A DNA stretch of 64,000 bases from Streptomyces spororaveus (lineage in GTDB: Bacteria > Actinomycetota > Actinomycetes > Streptomycetales > Streptomycetaceae), in assembly GCF_016755875.1 (NCBI RefSeq), contig NZ_BNED01000005.1, positions 1 through 64,000 on the forward strand. Direction: 5' to 3'. A program made the translations under genes and the position numbers. Below the pieces are notes generated by a model. That model was not told the origin of the DNA. It was given only the letters and a program-made list of their open reading frames with translations, and did no database searches. Below are positions 54,371 through 63,957 of the stretch, piece by piece (within the stretch, counting starts at the first letter, position 1; each line of letters begins with the position of its first letter).

Positions 54371-54390
54371 TTTCCTGTGAGGAGCACACC

Positions 54391-55374
54391 ATGGAGATCC
54401 GCGCACTGGGCGGCCAGGGGCTGAAGGTCGGCGCCGAGGGCCTCGGCCTGATGGGCATGAGCGCGCACTACGGCGCCACCGACGAGACCGAGTCCCTCGC
54501 CACCATCGACCGAGCCCTGGAGCTGGGCGTCACCCTCCTCGACACCGCCGAGGGCTACGGCCCCTTCCGCAACGAGCAGCTCCTCGGAAAGGCCCTGTCC
54601 GGCCGTCGCGAAGCGGCCGTGGTCGCCACGAAGACCGGCGTCGAGTTCACCGACGAAGGCGCCTTCGTCGGCCACAACGCGAGCCCCGAGTACATCCGCC
54701 GCTCGGCCGACCGCTCCCTGCGCCACCTGGGCACGGACCACATCGACCTCTACTACCTGCACCGCGTCGACCCGAACGTGCCGATCGAGGAGAGCATGGG
54801 CGCCCTGGCCGAGCTGGTCGAGGCCGGCAAGGTCCGCCACATCGGACTGTGCGAGGTCTCCCCCACCACGATCGCCCGCGCCCACGCCGTGCACCCGCTG
54901 GCCGCCGTACAGACCGAGTACAGCCTCTTCGAACGCGGTATCGAACACGACGGCGTCCTCGACACCCTCCGTGAACTCGGCATCGGTCTCGTCGCCTACT
55001 CCCCCCTCGGCCGCGGCTTCCTCTCCGGGGCCATCACCAGCCCGGACGACTTCGCCGCCGACGACTTCCGCCGCACCGACCCCCGCTTCCAGGGCGAGAA
55101 CTTCGACCGCAACCTGGCCGTCGTGGACCAGGTGCGCCGGCTCGCCGCCGACAAGGGCGTCACCCCCTCGCAGCTCGCCCTCGCCTGGACCCTCCACCAG
55201 GGCGCCGTCCCCATCCCGGGCACGAAGCGACGCCGTTACCTGGAGGAGAACGTCGCCGCCACCGCCGTGACGATCACGCCCGCGGACCTGGCCGCCATCG
55301 ACGCCGTGGCGCCGCACGGCGTGGCCTCGGGCGACCGCTACGCACCGGAACTGATGGCCTCCCTGAACGGCTGA
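54391..55374 (+). CDS. Aldo/keto reductase
   Basis: A 327-residue reductase of the AKR superfamily that would use NADPH to reduce aldehydes or ketones. The catalytic set is seen: Asp in TLLDTAEGYGP with Tyr two residues past the Glu-Gly, Lys in VVATKTGVEF, and His in LYYLHRVDPN. LFERGIEHDGVLDTLRELG and IPGTKRRRYLEEN match the AKR12/13-type group. ATG 54391 has GTGAGGAG 8 bases upstream. It is divergent from, and probably repressed by, the TetR protein at 53698. Confidence 0.9.
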   Translation: MEIRALGGQGLKVGAEGLGLMGMSAHYGATDETESLATIDRALELGVTLLDTAEGYGPFRNEQLLGKALSGRREAAVVATKTGVEFTDEGAFVGHNASPEYIRRSADRSLRHLGTDHIDLYYLHRVDPNVPIEESMGALAELVEAGKVRHIGLCEVSPTTIARAHAVHPLAAVQTEYSLFERGIEHDGVLDTLRELGIGLVAYSPLGRGFLSGAITSPDDFAADDFRRTDPRFQGENFDRNLAVVDQVRRLAADKGVTPSQLALAWTLHQGAVPIPGTKRRRYLEENVAATAVTITPADLAAIDAVAPHGVASGDRYAPELMASLNG

Positions 55375-55452
55375 TCTTGTCAGGGTGCGGGCACGGGGCC
55401 GGGGGCACCGAGGGCACGGAGGGCCAGGCGGGCACGGAGGGGCTCGACGCGG

Positions 55453-56871
55453 TCACAGCATGACGTGCTTGACCTGCGTGTAGTCCAGGAGGCCCGCCAT
55501 CGACAGGTCACTGCCGTAGCCCGAGTGCTTGACCCCGCCGTGGGGCATCTCGGAGACGGTGGTGCCGTGGGTGTTCACCCAGACGATCCCGGTGTGCAGG
55601 GCCCGGGTCGCGCGCATCGCACGGTCGTGGTCCGTCGTCCACACGCTGGCCGCGAGCCCGTGGCGGACGTCGTTGGCCAGGTACAGGGCCTCCGCCTCGT
55701 CGGCGAAGGACTGCACGGTCACGACGGGTCCGAAGATCTCCTCCTGCACGATCTCGTCGTCCTGGCTCACGCCCGCCACGACGGTCGGCTCGTGGAAGAA
55801 GCCGGGCCGCGGGAGCCGTGCGCCGCCGGTGACGATCTCGGCGCGCCGGGGCAGCCGGTCGAGCAGGGACCGTACCGAGGCCAGCTGGGCCGCGTTGTTC
55901 AGCGGGCCGAAGTCGGCGTCCGCCTCGTCCGGGGCGCCGGTGCGCAGTTTGCCCGCCTCGGCCGCGAAGGCCGCGAGGAACGCGTCGTGCACCCGGTGGT
56001 GGACCAGCAGCCGGGTGGGCGCGGTGCAGTCCTGGCCCGCGTTGTAGTAGGCGACCGCGGCGAGGGCCGCGGCGGTCGCCTGCACGTCCACGTCGTCGTG
56101 GACGAGCACCGGGGCGTTGCCGCCGAGTTCCAGGTGGACCCGTTTGAGGTCGGCGGCCGCGGCGGCGGCGATCTCCCGGCCGGCGCGCACGCTGCCGGTG
56201 ACCGCGACGAGCGCGACGTCGGGGTGGGCGGTGAGCGCGCGGCCGGTGTCCCGGTCGCCGCAGACCACGTTGACCACGCCCGGCGGCAGGTGCTCGGCCG
56301 CGACGCGGGCCAGCAGCGCGGTGGACGAGGGGGTGGTGTCCGCGGGCTTGAGCACGGCCGTGTTCCCGGCGGCGACGGCCGGGGCGATCTTCCACACCGC
56401 CATCATCAGCGGGTAGTTCCACGGGGTGATCTGGGCGCAGACCCCGACCGGTTCGCGCCGCAGTACGGAGGTGCGGCCTTCGGTGTACTCGGCCGCGGCG
56501 AGGCCGGGCAGGTTCCGCGCGGCTCCGGCGAAGAAGCGGAGGGTGTCGACGATCGCGGGCAGCTCCTCGGCCCTGAACTGGCGGGGCGGCTTGCCGGTGT
56601 CACCGGTCTCGGCGGCCACGAAGGCCTCGGCGTGCTCCTCGACGGCGTCGGCGATGCCGAGCAGGGCGCGCTGGCGTACGGCCGGTGTCGTCGTGGACCA
56701 GTGGGCGTACGCGGCAGCGGCGGCCGCGCAGGCGGCGTCCGTGTCGGCCCGGCCGGAGAGCGGGGCGTGACCGCGCACCCGGCCGGTGGCGGGGTCGACC
56801 AGCTCCATCGTCTCGCCCGAGGCGGCGGGCCGGTCCACGCCCGCCAGGTGGTTGAGCACGGGGTCAGCCAC
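55453..56871 (-). CDS. Aldehyde dehydrogenase, probably aminobutyraldehyde type
   Basis: A 472-residue NAD-dependent aldehyde dehydrogenase. QITPWNYPLMMAVWKIAPAVA, KPADTTPSSTAL, the Glu in HLELGGNAPVLV and the Cys in NAGQDCTAPTRLL are the catalytic landmarks. Placed after an amine oxidase in a polyamine uptake operon, it most likely oxidises 4-aminobutanal to GABA. The start GTG 56871 has GAGGAGG upstream and overlaps the oxidase stop by 8 bases, so translation is coupled. It is the last gene of the operon. Confidence 0.85.
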   Translation of the reverse strand: MADPVLNHLAGVDRPAASGETMELVDPATGRVRGHAPLSGRADTDAACAAAAAAYAHWSTTTPAVRQRALLGIADAVEEHAEAFVAAETGDTGKPPRQFRAEELPAIVDTLRFFAGAARNLPGLAAAEYTEGRTSVLRREPVGVCAQITPWNYPLMMAVWKIAPAVAAGNTAVLKPADTTPSSTALLARVAAEHLPPGVVNVVCGDRDTGRALTAHPDVALVAVTGSVRAGREIAAAAAADLKRVHLELGGNAPVLVHDDVDVQATAAALAAVAYYNAGQDCTAPTRLLVHHRVHDAFLAAFAAEAGKLRTGAPDEADADFGPLNNAAQLASVRSLLDRLPRRAEIVTGGARLPRPGFFHEPTVVAGVSQDDEIVQEEIFGPVVTVQSFADEAEALYLANDVRHGLAASVWTTDHDRAMRATRALHTGIVWVNTHGTTVSEMPHGGVKHSGYGSDLSMAGLLDYTQVKHVML

Positions 56872-58180
56872 GGCGCAGCGCCTCCTCGGCGGCGTCGCGT
56901 CCGGTGCGTACGGCGCCTTCCATGTAGCCGGCCACCCACTGGTCCGATCCGCAGACGTAGAAGGGTGGTTCGTGGGTGCCGTGGAGGGGGCCGACGGCCA
57001 TGACGTCGCCGGGGGTCCACTGGGTGACGTACCCCTGGGTCCACGGGTCGGTGCCCCACGTCCGGACGTACGTGGCGAGCGGCCGGTACGCCTCGTCGCC
57101 GTAGAGGCGGGCGATGTCGGCGAGGAGTTCGCGCGTGCGCAGCGGGGCGGGTGCGCCGAGCAGGACGCCGAGCCTCTCGGGCGGTACGAGGGCGGAGAGG
57201 ATGCCCTCGTTCTGTGGCCAGGTGCTGCCGAGGACCCCTTCGCATTCGGAGAGGCCGTTGCGACCGAGGTCGCGCCAGAAGGGCCGGTCGTAGGCGGCGA
57301 CGAACTTGGCGGCGAGGGCCTGGCGCTGGCGGTGCAGGGAGGCGAGTCTTCCGTCGGACACGCCGGTGACGCTGACCTGGCGGAGCGGGCCGACGGGCAG
57401 GGCGCTGACGAGGGCGCCGGCGGTGAGGGTCTCGCCGCCGGCCAGCCGTACGGAGCAGTGTCCGGGCCGGCGGACCGTGACGGCTTCGACGGGCGCTCCG
57501 GTACGGATGCGTCCGCCGAGGGCGGCGGCCATGCGCAGGGCGACCGTGGCGGAGCCCTCGGCGACCCGCAGGCCCTCCCAGGCCTCGTAGTCGTAGGCGT
57601 CGGGGCCGGGGACGGCGGCGTGCTTGCGCAGGGCGGCGAGCAGGGACGTACGCTCGTACGAACCGTCGGCGAGGGCGAGTTGGCCGATCTCCCAGAGGCG
57701 GACGACGGCCGGGGTGGCGCCATGGGCGCGCAGCCAGTCCCCGACGGAGGAACGGTCGAGGTCCGTGGCGTCGGGGTGGGACCAGGGGTCTCCCGGGTCG
57801 ACGGACCGGGCGAGTGCGCAGAAGGCGGCGGTGACCTTCTGGTGGCAGGCGTCGTCGCCGGGGCCGAACCAGTGGGGCGGATCGCCCTCCCCGACCCCTT
57901 CGGGCGTGGCGCGGGTCAGGGCGCCGGGCTCGGCGACGTAGCTGGGGACCAGGGTGAGGCCGAGTTCCGCGACGAGGGTCAGGTAGGCGGTGTGGGCGCG
58001 GCCGACGACCTCTCCGCCGAGCTGGACCAGCCGGCCGTCGGGGAGTTCGGTCTGTTCGACGCGTCCGCCGACCCGGTCCCGGGCCTCGACGACGAGGACG
58101 TCGGCTCCGCCGGCGGCGAGGTCGCGTGCCGCGGCGAGACCGGCCAGGCCGGCGCCGAGCACGATGACGTCGTGGTTCAT
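56864..58180 (-). CDS. FAD-dependent amine oxidase
   Basis: A 438-residue flavoenzyme. The FAD-binding motif is VIVLGAGLAGLAAARDLAAGG with EARDRVGGRVEQTELPDG, as in monoamine/putrescine oxidases, and a second FAD contact is near VCGSDQWVAGYMEGAVRTG at the end. It would oxidise a primary amine such as putrescine to the aminoaldehyde with H2O2. ATG 58180 follows AAGGA. It lies between the transport genes and the aldehyde dehydrogenase, supporting that role. Confidence 0.85.
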   Translation of the reverse strand: MNHDVIVLGAGLAGLAAARDLAAGGADVLVVEARDRVGGRVEQTELPDGRLVQLGGEVVGRAHTAYLTLVAELGLTLVPSYVAEPGALTRATPEGVGEGDPPHWFGPGDDACHQKVTAAFCALARSVDPGDPWSHPDATDLDRSSVGDWLRAHGATPAVVRLWEIGQLALADGSYERTSLLAALRKHAAVPGPDAYDYEAWEGLRVAEGSATVALRMAAALGGRIRTGAPVEAVTVRRPGHCSVRLAGGETLTAGALVSALPVGPLRQVSVTGVSDGRLASLHRQRQALAAKFVAAYDRPFWRDLGRNGLSECEGVLGSTWPQNEGILSALVPPERLGVLLGAPAPLRTRELLADIARLYGDEAYRPLATYVRTWGTDPWTQGYVTQWTPGDVMAVGPLHGTHEPPFYVCGSDQWVAGYMEGAVRTGRDAAEEALRRG

Positions 58181-58230
58181 GGGGTGTTCCTTCGGTCGGG
58201 CGAGGTCGGGGCGGGACCGGGTCGCGGCGG

Positions 58231-58250
58231 GTCGGGTCGGGTCGGGTCGG
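58231..58250 (+). repeat. GTCGG tandem repeats
   Basis: Four perfect GTCGG units in tandem lie in the gap between the potA-like and amine oxidase genes. The plus strand reads GGGTC repeated, which could form a G-quadruplex; the mRNA strand is the C-rich one. Confidence 0.5.
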
Positions 58251-58280
58251 GCGGAGCCGTGGCGGAGCCGGGGCGCGGCT

Positions 58281-59444
58281 TCAGTCCAGGACGAGGCAGT
58301 GTTCGGGCTTCCAGCCGATCTCGACGCGCTCGCCGCCGCTCCAGCGGTCCTCCATGCGCGAGCGGACGGTGTTCTGCTCCAGCACGGACACCGTGACGCC
58401 GGGGGCCAGTTCGATGAGGTAGGTCGTCGTCGGGCCGCAATAGACGGTCTCGCGGACGACCCCGGCGGCGCGGGCCATGTCCGGCTCCAGGTCGGACAGC
58501 CAGATCTTCTCGGGGCGGATCGACAGGTTGACCCTGCTGCCCTCGGGGACGGACGGCCTCGGGCCGACGGGCAGTTCGGGGCCGTCGTCGAGGACGACCC
58601 GGCCGGAGCGGTAGGTGCCGGGGACGAGGTTGGAGGTGCCCATGAAGGAGGCGGTGAAGCTGCTCGTGGGGCGCTCGTACACGTCCTCGGGTGTTCCGCA
58701 CTGCTCGACGCGGCCCTCGTTCATGACGGCGAGGCGGTCCGACATGGTCAGTGCCTCGTCCTGGTCGTGGGTGACGAAGACGAAGGTGATGCCGACCTCG
58801 CGCTGGATCTGCTTGAGCTCGACCTGCATGCGGCGGCGCAGTTTGAGGTCGAGTGCGGCCAGCGGTTCGTCGAGGAGCAGGACTTGCGGCCGGTTGACGA
58901 GGGCGCGGGCGAGGGCGACGCGCTGTTTCTGGCCACCGGAGAGGGTGGGCGGCTTGCGGCCCGCCAGGTGGCCGAGCTGGACGAGGTCGAGCATGTCGGA
59001 GACCCGTTCGCGGATCTCGGCGCGGCCGACGCCCTTGCGCTTGAGGCCGAAGGCCACGTTGTCGGCGAGCGAGAGGTGGTCGAAGAGGGCGTAGCTCTGG
59101 AAGACGGTGTTGACGTCGCGCTTGTTGGGCGGCAGGCCGGTGACATCCTGGCCGTCGAGGAGGACGCTGCCCGTGGTGGGGTCGGAGAACCCGCCGATCA
59201 TGCGCAGGAGGCTGGTCTTGCCGCAGCCGGAGGGGCCGAGGAGGGAGAAGAACTCGCCTGCCGCGATGTCGAGTGCGACGTCGCGTACGGCGTAGGCGTC
59301 ACCCGCGGCGGGGTACTGCTTGCTGACGTGGTCGAGCCGGACGGCGGGGGTCGGGTGGATGGGCGTCGGGGTCATGGGGGTCCGGGTCTCGGGGGTCCGG
59401 GTCGGGTGGGTCGGGTGCTCGGGTGTCGTGGGCATGGGTGTCAC
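58281..59444 (-). CDS. potA: Polyamine ABC transporter ATPase (PotA-like)
   Basis: A 387-residue ATP-binding subunit. Walker A is LLGPSGCGKTSLL, the signature LSGGQKQRVALARAL, Walker B LLLDEPLAALD, and the switch His in FVTHDQDEAL. The C-terminal 100 residues are the TOBE regulatory domain (NLSIRPEKIWLSD). It powers the two permeases beside it. The start GTG 59444 overlaps the permease stop (GTGA); ATG 59435 and ATG 59376 are alternatives, and the first 30 residues are low-complexity Thr/Pro repeats. Confidence 0.9.
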   Translation of the reverse strand: MTPMPTTPEHPTHPTRTPETRTPMTPTPIHPTPAVRLDHVSKQYPAAGDAYAVRDVALDIAAGEFFSLLGPSGCGKTSLLRMIGGFSDPTTGSVLLDGQDVTGLPPNKRDVNTVFQSYALFDHLSLADNVAFGLKRKGVGRAEIRERVSDMLDLVQLGHLAGRKPPTLSGGQKQRVALARALVNRPQVLLLDEPLAALDLKLRRRMQVELKQIQREVGITFVFVTHDQDEALTMSDRLAVMNEGRVEQCGTPEDVYERPTSSFTASFMGTSNLVPGTYRSGRVVLDDGPELPVGPRPSVPEGSRVNLSIRPEKIWLSDLEPDMARAAGVVRETVYCGPTTTYLIELAPGVTVSVLEQNTVRSRMEDRWSGGERVEIGWKPEHCLVLD

Positions 59445-60385
59445 TTCCCGGAGAGCAGGTCGAGGCCGCCTCGGCGCCCGAACAGGCGCGGGATGGCGAG
59501 TGCGAGGACGATGAGGCCGATGGAGCCGGCCAGCATCAGGGTGCCGACGGCGTTGATGGTGGGCTGCACGCCGAACCGGATCGCCGAGTAGATGCGCACG
59601 GACAGGGGTTGCGGGTCCACGCCGGTGGTGAAGTAGGCGAGGACGAAGTCGTCGAAGACGAGGGCGAAGATCAGCACCGCGGACGCGAGGATGCTGGGCA
59701 GCAGCGCGGGGAGGGTCACCAGGCGCAGTGCCTGCCCGCGGGTGGCGCCGAGGTCCATGGCGGCCTCTTCGACCTCCGGGTTCAGGGCGGCGATGCGGGA
59801 GCGGAGGATGACCGTCACGTAGGAGATGGAGAAGGTGATCTCGGCGAGCATCACGGTGGTGGTGGAGAGGGTGATGCCGAGGCCCTTGAAGAGGAGCATC
59901 GCCGCGACGCCCGTGACGATCTCCGGGGTGATCAGCGGGACGAGCATGATCAGGCCGGCGAAGGAGCCGAGGCGGCTGCGGCTGCGTACGAGGCCCAGGG
60001 CCAGGGCCACGCCGAGGACGAGCGAGCCGGCCATGGCGACGAGGGACACCCGCAGGCTCATGCCGAGCGAGTCGAGGAGTACGTCGTCGTGGAGGAGGGC
60101 CGTGTACCAGCGCATGCTGACGCCGTCGAGGACGGTGAGGGACTTCTGGGCGTTGAAGGAGAACAGGACGACGACGCCGACGGGGAGGTAGAGGAGCAGG
60201 AAGAAGAGGGCGGTGACCGCGATGGCGAAGCGGGGGCGGCGCTCGGCCCCGCGCCGGCGGCGCCGCTGCGTGCGCGGCCCCTGCCGGGGGCTCCCGTCCT
60301 TCCGCCCGCTCGGGGCCTCCTGCGGGCTCGGGGCCTGCTGCGGGCTCGGGGCCCGCGGCGTGCTCGGACGCGGCTGTGTGCTCAT
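59441..60385 (-). CDS. potC: Polyamine ABC permease (PotC-like)
   Basis: A 314-residue membrane protein. After a basic, Pro-rich N-terminus of about 50 residues come six membrane helices (ALFFLLLYLPVGVVVLFSF first). The inner loop with the EAA motif reads EEAAMDLGATRGQALRLVTLP and contacts the ATPase. The DDFVLAYFTTG segment is typical of PotC. ATG 60385 overlaps the upstream permease's stop by 4 bases. The stop overlaps the ATPase start. Confidence 0.9.
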   Translation of the reverse strand: MSTQPRPSTPRAPSPQQAPSPQEAPSGRKDGSPRQGPRTQRRRRRGAERRPRFAIAVTALFFLLLYLPVGVVVLFSFNAQKSLTVLDGVSMRWYTALLHDDVLLDSLGMSLRVSLVAMAGSLVLGVALALGLVRSRSRLGSFAGLIMLVPLITPEIVTGVAAMLLFKGLGITLSTTTVMLAEITFSISYVTVILRSRIAALNPEVEEAAMDLGATRGQALRLVTLPALLPSILASAVLIFALVFDDFVLAYFTTGVDPQPLSVRIYSAIRFGVQPTINAVGTLMLAGSIGLIVLALAIPRLFGRRGGLDLLSGK

Positions 60386-61359
60386 CGGGCGGCCTCCGCC
60401 TCGTCCTTGCGGGTGCGTCGCAGATAGCCGAGCATCCCGAGGAACAGGACCGCCATCAGCAGCATGGTGAGGGCCGAGCCGAGGGGCCAGTTCTGCCCCT
60501 GGAAGAACTTGTCCTGGATCAGGTTGCCGATCATGATCTGGTCGGGGCCTCCCATGAGCTGGGCGCTGACGAAGTCGCCCATGGCGGGCAGGAAGACGAG
60601 GACGCAGCCGGCGGCCGCTCCCTGCCGGGTGGCGGGGACGGTGACGAAGAGGAAGGTGCGCAGGGGGCCGCCGTAGAGGTCGCGGCCGGCCTCGATGAGC
60701 GAGGTGTCCATGCGCTCCATCGCCGCGTACAGCGGGATGATCATGAAGACGACGAAGCCGTAGACGAGTCCGGCGATCACTCCCACGCCGGTCTGGAGGA
60801 TCTTGGTGCTGTCGTCGGCGAGGCCGATCGCGCGCAGGGCCCGCAGCAGCGGGCCGTCGTCGGAGAGGACGACGGACCAGCCGTACATCCTGACCAGGTA
60901 GTTCGCGAAGAACGGGACGACGATCGCGGCGATCAGCAGGTTCTTGAAGCGGCCGCCGCGCAGGGCGATGGCGTAGGCGACCGGGTAGGCGATGGCGAGG
61001 CTGATGAGGCAGGTGATCAGCGCGTAGCCGAGGGAGCGCAGCAGGACGGTGCTGTAGGCGGGGTCGGCCAGTGCGGTGAGGTTGGCGAAGTTGAGTCCGA
61101 AGCGCGGGTTGCCGAGGGGGTCGGTGGTGCCGAGCGCCAGGGTGGCCACGAGGAGGAGGGAGGCGACGAGGAAGCCGGTCATCCAGAGGGTGCCGGGGAG
61201 CAGGAGCCAGGTCCACAGGCGTGGCTGCCTCGTCCGGGTGCGGGTGCGGGTGCGCGGAGGGGCTCCGGGCCCGGTCCGGTCCCCGGGTGGTGCCTTCGGC
61301 GCGGCCGGGTCCCGGGGCGTCCGGACCGCGGTCCCGGTGCGGTCGCTGCGTGTCGCCAT
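60382..61359 (-). CDS. potB: Polyamine ABC permease (PotB-like)
   Basis: A 325-residue permease with six membrane helices after a 45-residue basic, Thr/Pro/Arg-rich N-terminus (PPRTRTRTRTRQP). The EAA-like loop reads LIEAGRDLYGGPLRTFLFVTVPATRQG, and PVAYAIALRGGRFKNL lies in an earlier loop. It forms the membrane channel with the next permease. It starts 1 base after the stop of the binding-protein gene, so the two are translationally linked. Confidence 0.9.
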   Translation of the reverse strand: MATRSDRTGTAVRTPRDPAAPKAPPGDRTGPGAPPRTRTRTRTRQPRLWTWLLLPGTLWMTGFLVASLLLVATLALGTTDPLGNPRFGLNFANLTALADPAYSTVLLRSLGYALITCLISLAIAYPVAYAIALRGGRFKNLLIAAIVVPFFANYLVRMYGWSVVLSDDGPLLRALRAIGLADDSTKILQTGVGVIAGLVYGFVVFMIIPLYAAMERMDTSLIEAGRDLYGGPLRTFLFVTVPATRQGAAAGCVLVFLPAMGDFVSAQLMGGPDQIMIGNLIQDKFFQGQNWPLGSALTMLLMAVLFLGMLGYLRRTRKDEAEAAR

Positions 61360-61360
61360 G

Positions 61361-62491
61361 TCAGCCGGCCTTCACGTCGGTCCAGGCGGCGTCGCGGGCC
61401 CGTTCGGTGCCCGCGTCGCCGTTGCGGAAGAAGAGGTCGGCCGCCAGGTCGTCGGCGGTCACCAGGCACTGGGGGAACGGCTCGACGAGTGCGGCGTAGG
61501 TGTCCTCCGTGCCACGGACCGGCATCGGGTAGCCGATGTACTCGATGTTCTTCTTCACGTTCTCCGGGCGGAGCATGTAGTCGATGAAGAGCATCGCGGT
61601 GCCGGGGTGCTGCGCGTTGGCGGGTATCGCGTAGCAGTCGGAGTTGACGGGGGCGCCCTCGCGGGCGACCTCGAAGCCGAATACGGACGGGTCCTCGGCC
61701 TGGGCGAGCATGGCGGCCATGTCGCCGCTCCACGCCTGGGTCATGTCGGCGTTGCCGTTGAGGAGGTTGTTGTAGCTGTCGCTGGAGAAGCCGCGCAGGC
61801 GGGGGCGGAGCGAGCGCAGGGTGTCGGTGACGCGGGCGAGGTCGCCTTGGTCGCCGGTGGTCAGGTCCAGGCCGAGCTTGAGCGCGCCCAGGCCGAGCAC
61901 CTCGTCACGGTCGTCGAGGACGAAGACCTTGCCCCTGGCCTTCTCGTTCCACAGGTCTTCCCAGGAGCCGGTCAGGTCGCCGAGCCGGTCCCGGCGCCAG
62001 CCGATGCCCGTCTTGTACATGGTGAACGGGACGGTGTGCGCGGAGCGGCGGTCGTACCAGGGGTCGGCGAAGTAGCCGTAGCCGCCGAACACGGCCTCGG
62101 CGCCCCGCAGCTTGGAGTGGTCGATCGTACGCAGCCTGCCGCCGGTGGCGAGGCGCTCGGCCCATTTCGCGGTGGGGAAGATGATGTCGTAGCGGTTGCC
62201 GGCGTTGAGTTTGGCGGCCATGCCCTCCATGGAGTCGTAGTTCGACTGGACGACCTTGACGCCGTACTCCTTCTGGAAGCCTTCGAAGACGGTGGGGTCG
62301 ACGAAGTCCGCCCAGTTGAAGTAGACGAGGTCGCCGTCGACCTTGACGTCGATGGGTGCTTGCGCGGTCGCCCGGTCCGCCGGGTCGTCGGCGGTGGCGA
62401 ATCCGCAGCCGGAGGCGGTGAGGGCGAGGGCCGCGGCGGTGCCGGCGCGGAGGAACGAGCGTCTGGTCGGAAGGAGTGCCTCGGGGGACAT
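61361..62491 (-). CDS. potD: Polyamine-binding lipoprotein (PotD-like)
   Basis: A 376-residue extracellular binding protein. It begins RRSFLRAGTAAALALTASGCG: a twin-Arg-like start and a lipobox (TASGC) with Cys about 29 as the lipid anchor. The body has YFNWADFVDPTVFEGFQKEYG and WSGDMAAMLAQAEDP, as in spermidine/putrescine-binding proteins. It delivers ligand to PotBC. ATG 62491 follows GGAGAGGA. It is the second gene of the operon, 164 bases after the oxygenase. Confidence 0.9.
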   Translation of the reverse strand: MSPEALLPTRRSFLRAGTAAALALTASGCGFATADDPADRATAQAPIDVKVDGDLVYFNWADFVDPTVFEGFQKEYGVKVVQSNYDSMEGMAAKLNAGNRYDIIFPTAKWAERLATGGRLRTIDHSKLRGAEAVFGGYGYFADPWYDRRSAHTVPFTMYKTGIGWRRDRLGDLTGSWEDLWNEKARGKVFVLDDRDEVLGLGALKLGLDLTTGDQGDLARVTDTLRSLRPRLRGFSSDSYNNLLNGNADMTQAWSGDMAAMLAQAEDPSVFGFEVAREGAPVNSDCYAIPANAQHPGTAMLFIDYMLRPENVKKNIEYIGYPMPVRGTEDTYAALVEPFPQCLVTADDLAADLFFRNGDAGTERARDAAWTDVKAG

Positions 62492-62655
62492 GGGGTCCTC
62501 TCCGTAGGGGCCGCAGGGGGACGGCGGGAACGAGCGGTACGTGGGGGCTCGGTCATGCGGCGGGCGCGGCGTGGGGGTGGCGGGGCGCTGCGTCGCGCAC
62601 GTGCGGTGGTGCGGGTGGGGGCGCGGACGGGGGGTTCGGGCCTGGGCGCGGCCCT

Positions 62656-63957
62656 CTAGGGGGTGTCGAGGTCCGCTCGGATGCGGCCGGCGAACCAGCC
62701 GACCGCCGACTCGCGCCGCGACAGCGGTCCGGGCTCGAAGCCGGGGGTGGAGAGCCCCTTCTGCACGCGGGCGACCAGTTCGGCGTCCTCGTCGTTGGTG
62801 ATCCAGCCGATGTGGATGTTCAGGCGCCGCGCGAGGCGGGTGCGCAGGCTGGTGCCGCGGCGGGTGTAGAACGCGCCGGGGACGGCCACGCGGTCCACGG
62901 CCGTGGGGATCGCGGTCCAGGCCAGTACGTGGTCGGGGTAGAAGTCGATCAGGGTGTTCGGGTAGATGACCGCGTACCGCCAGATCCGGCGGTCGGCCTC
63001 GCCGAGGCCCGGCATGGGGGCGGCGATGCGCTGGTAGAGGCGCTCGGCCCAGTTCGAGGACGGCTTGTCGCGCAGCGGGGAGGCGAAGAGCGCGTAGGAC
63101 TCCTCGATCTCGCAGGTGTAGCCCTGGTAGTCGAGCAGCCGCATCAGACCGGGGTGGGCGACGGGGACGTGGTAGCCCTCCAGGTAGTTGTCGACCGCCA
63201 CCTTCCAGTTGGCCTGCTGCACCTCGGCGGCGGCCAGGTCGTGGATCCGGGCGCGGCCGATGGGCACCAGGTCGGCTCCGGCGTAGTGGCCGACCGCCTC
63301 GGCGAGGCCCGCGCAGCTCTTGGCCAGCGGTTCGGCGCCGGGGTCGAGGTTGACGAAGACGAAGCCGAGGAACGACTCGACCCGGGCCGGGAAGAGGCCG
63401 AGCTTCGGTTTGTCGAGGCAGGGGATCTGGCGGGCCTCCGGGGCGCCGACCAGGCTCCCGTCGAGGCGGTACGTCCAGCCGTGGTACGGGCAGCGGATCG
63501 CCTTGCCGTCGGGTTCCGGGGCGGTGACCAGGCGGGTCCCGCGGTGGCGGCAGACGTTGAGGTGGGCGGCGAGGCCGCCGTCCTCGGTGCGGACCACGAG
63601 GACCTCGCGGTCGGCGACGGTGGCTGCGAGCCGCGCGCCCGGGTTCGGCAGGTCGGACTCGTGGCACACGAGCTGCCAGGACCGGGCGAAGACGTGCCGG
63701 GTCTCCGCGGCGGCGGTCTCGGGGTCGGTGTAGTAGCGGGCGGGGAGGGCGGGCCCGGGCACGTCGGGGGCGGCAGGCTCGCGGTCGGGCCCGCGAGCGG
63801 GGGGCTCGGGGGTGAGCGGCCCGGGAGCCGGGGCCTTGGGGGCTGCGGCGGGGCCCGGCGGCCCGGTCCGCTCGGACCGAAGGGCGGCGTCGGACCGATC
63901 CACGGCGTCGGATCGACCGGTGCGGCCTGTCGGGGATTCGGGAGCTCTTGAATGCAT
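62656..63957 (-). CDS. Rieske aromatic-ring/betaine oxygenase alpha subunit
   Basis: A 433-residue Rieske non-haem iron oxygenase. After a 75-residue Pro/Ala-rich N-terminus, the [2Fe-2S] motif is CRHRGTRL ... CPYHGWTY. The mononuclear iron site is in DNYLEGYHVPVAHPGL (two His and, later, an Asp). The GYHVPVAHP form fits the group that demethylates quaternary amines such as betaines or choline analogues as well as aromatic hydroxylases. ATG 63957 follows GGAGGAG. It begins the operon of polyamine-like transport and oxidation genes, which suggests an amine substrate. Confidence 0.85.
   Translation of the reverse strand: MHSRAPESPTGRTGRSDAVDRSDAALRSERTGPPGPAAAPKAPAPGPLTPEPPARGPDREPAAPDVPGPALPARYYTDPETAAAETRHVFARSWQLVCHESDLPNPGARLAATVADREVLVVRTEDGGLAAHLNVCRHRGTRLVTAPEPDGKAIRCPYHGWTYRLDGSLVGAPEARQIPCLDKPKLGLFPARVESFLGFVFVNLDPGAEPLAKSCAGLAEAVGHYAGADLVPIGRARIHDLAAAEVQQANWKVAVDNYLEGYHVPVAHPGLMRLLDYQGYTCEIEESYALFASPLRDKPSSNWAERLYQRIAAPMPGLGEADRRIWRYAVIYPNTLIDFYPDHVLAWTAIPTAVDRVAVPGAFYTRRGTSLRTRLARRLNIHIGWITNDEDAELVARVQKGLSTPGFEPGPLSRRESAVGWFAGRIRADLDTP

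Noticed and set aside
56786..58396. 536-residue frame on the plus strand
   Set aside because: Antisense of the amine oxidase gene, Gly/Val-rich with no motif.
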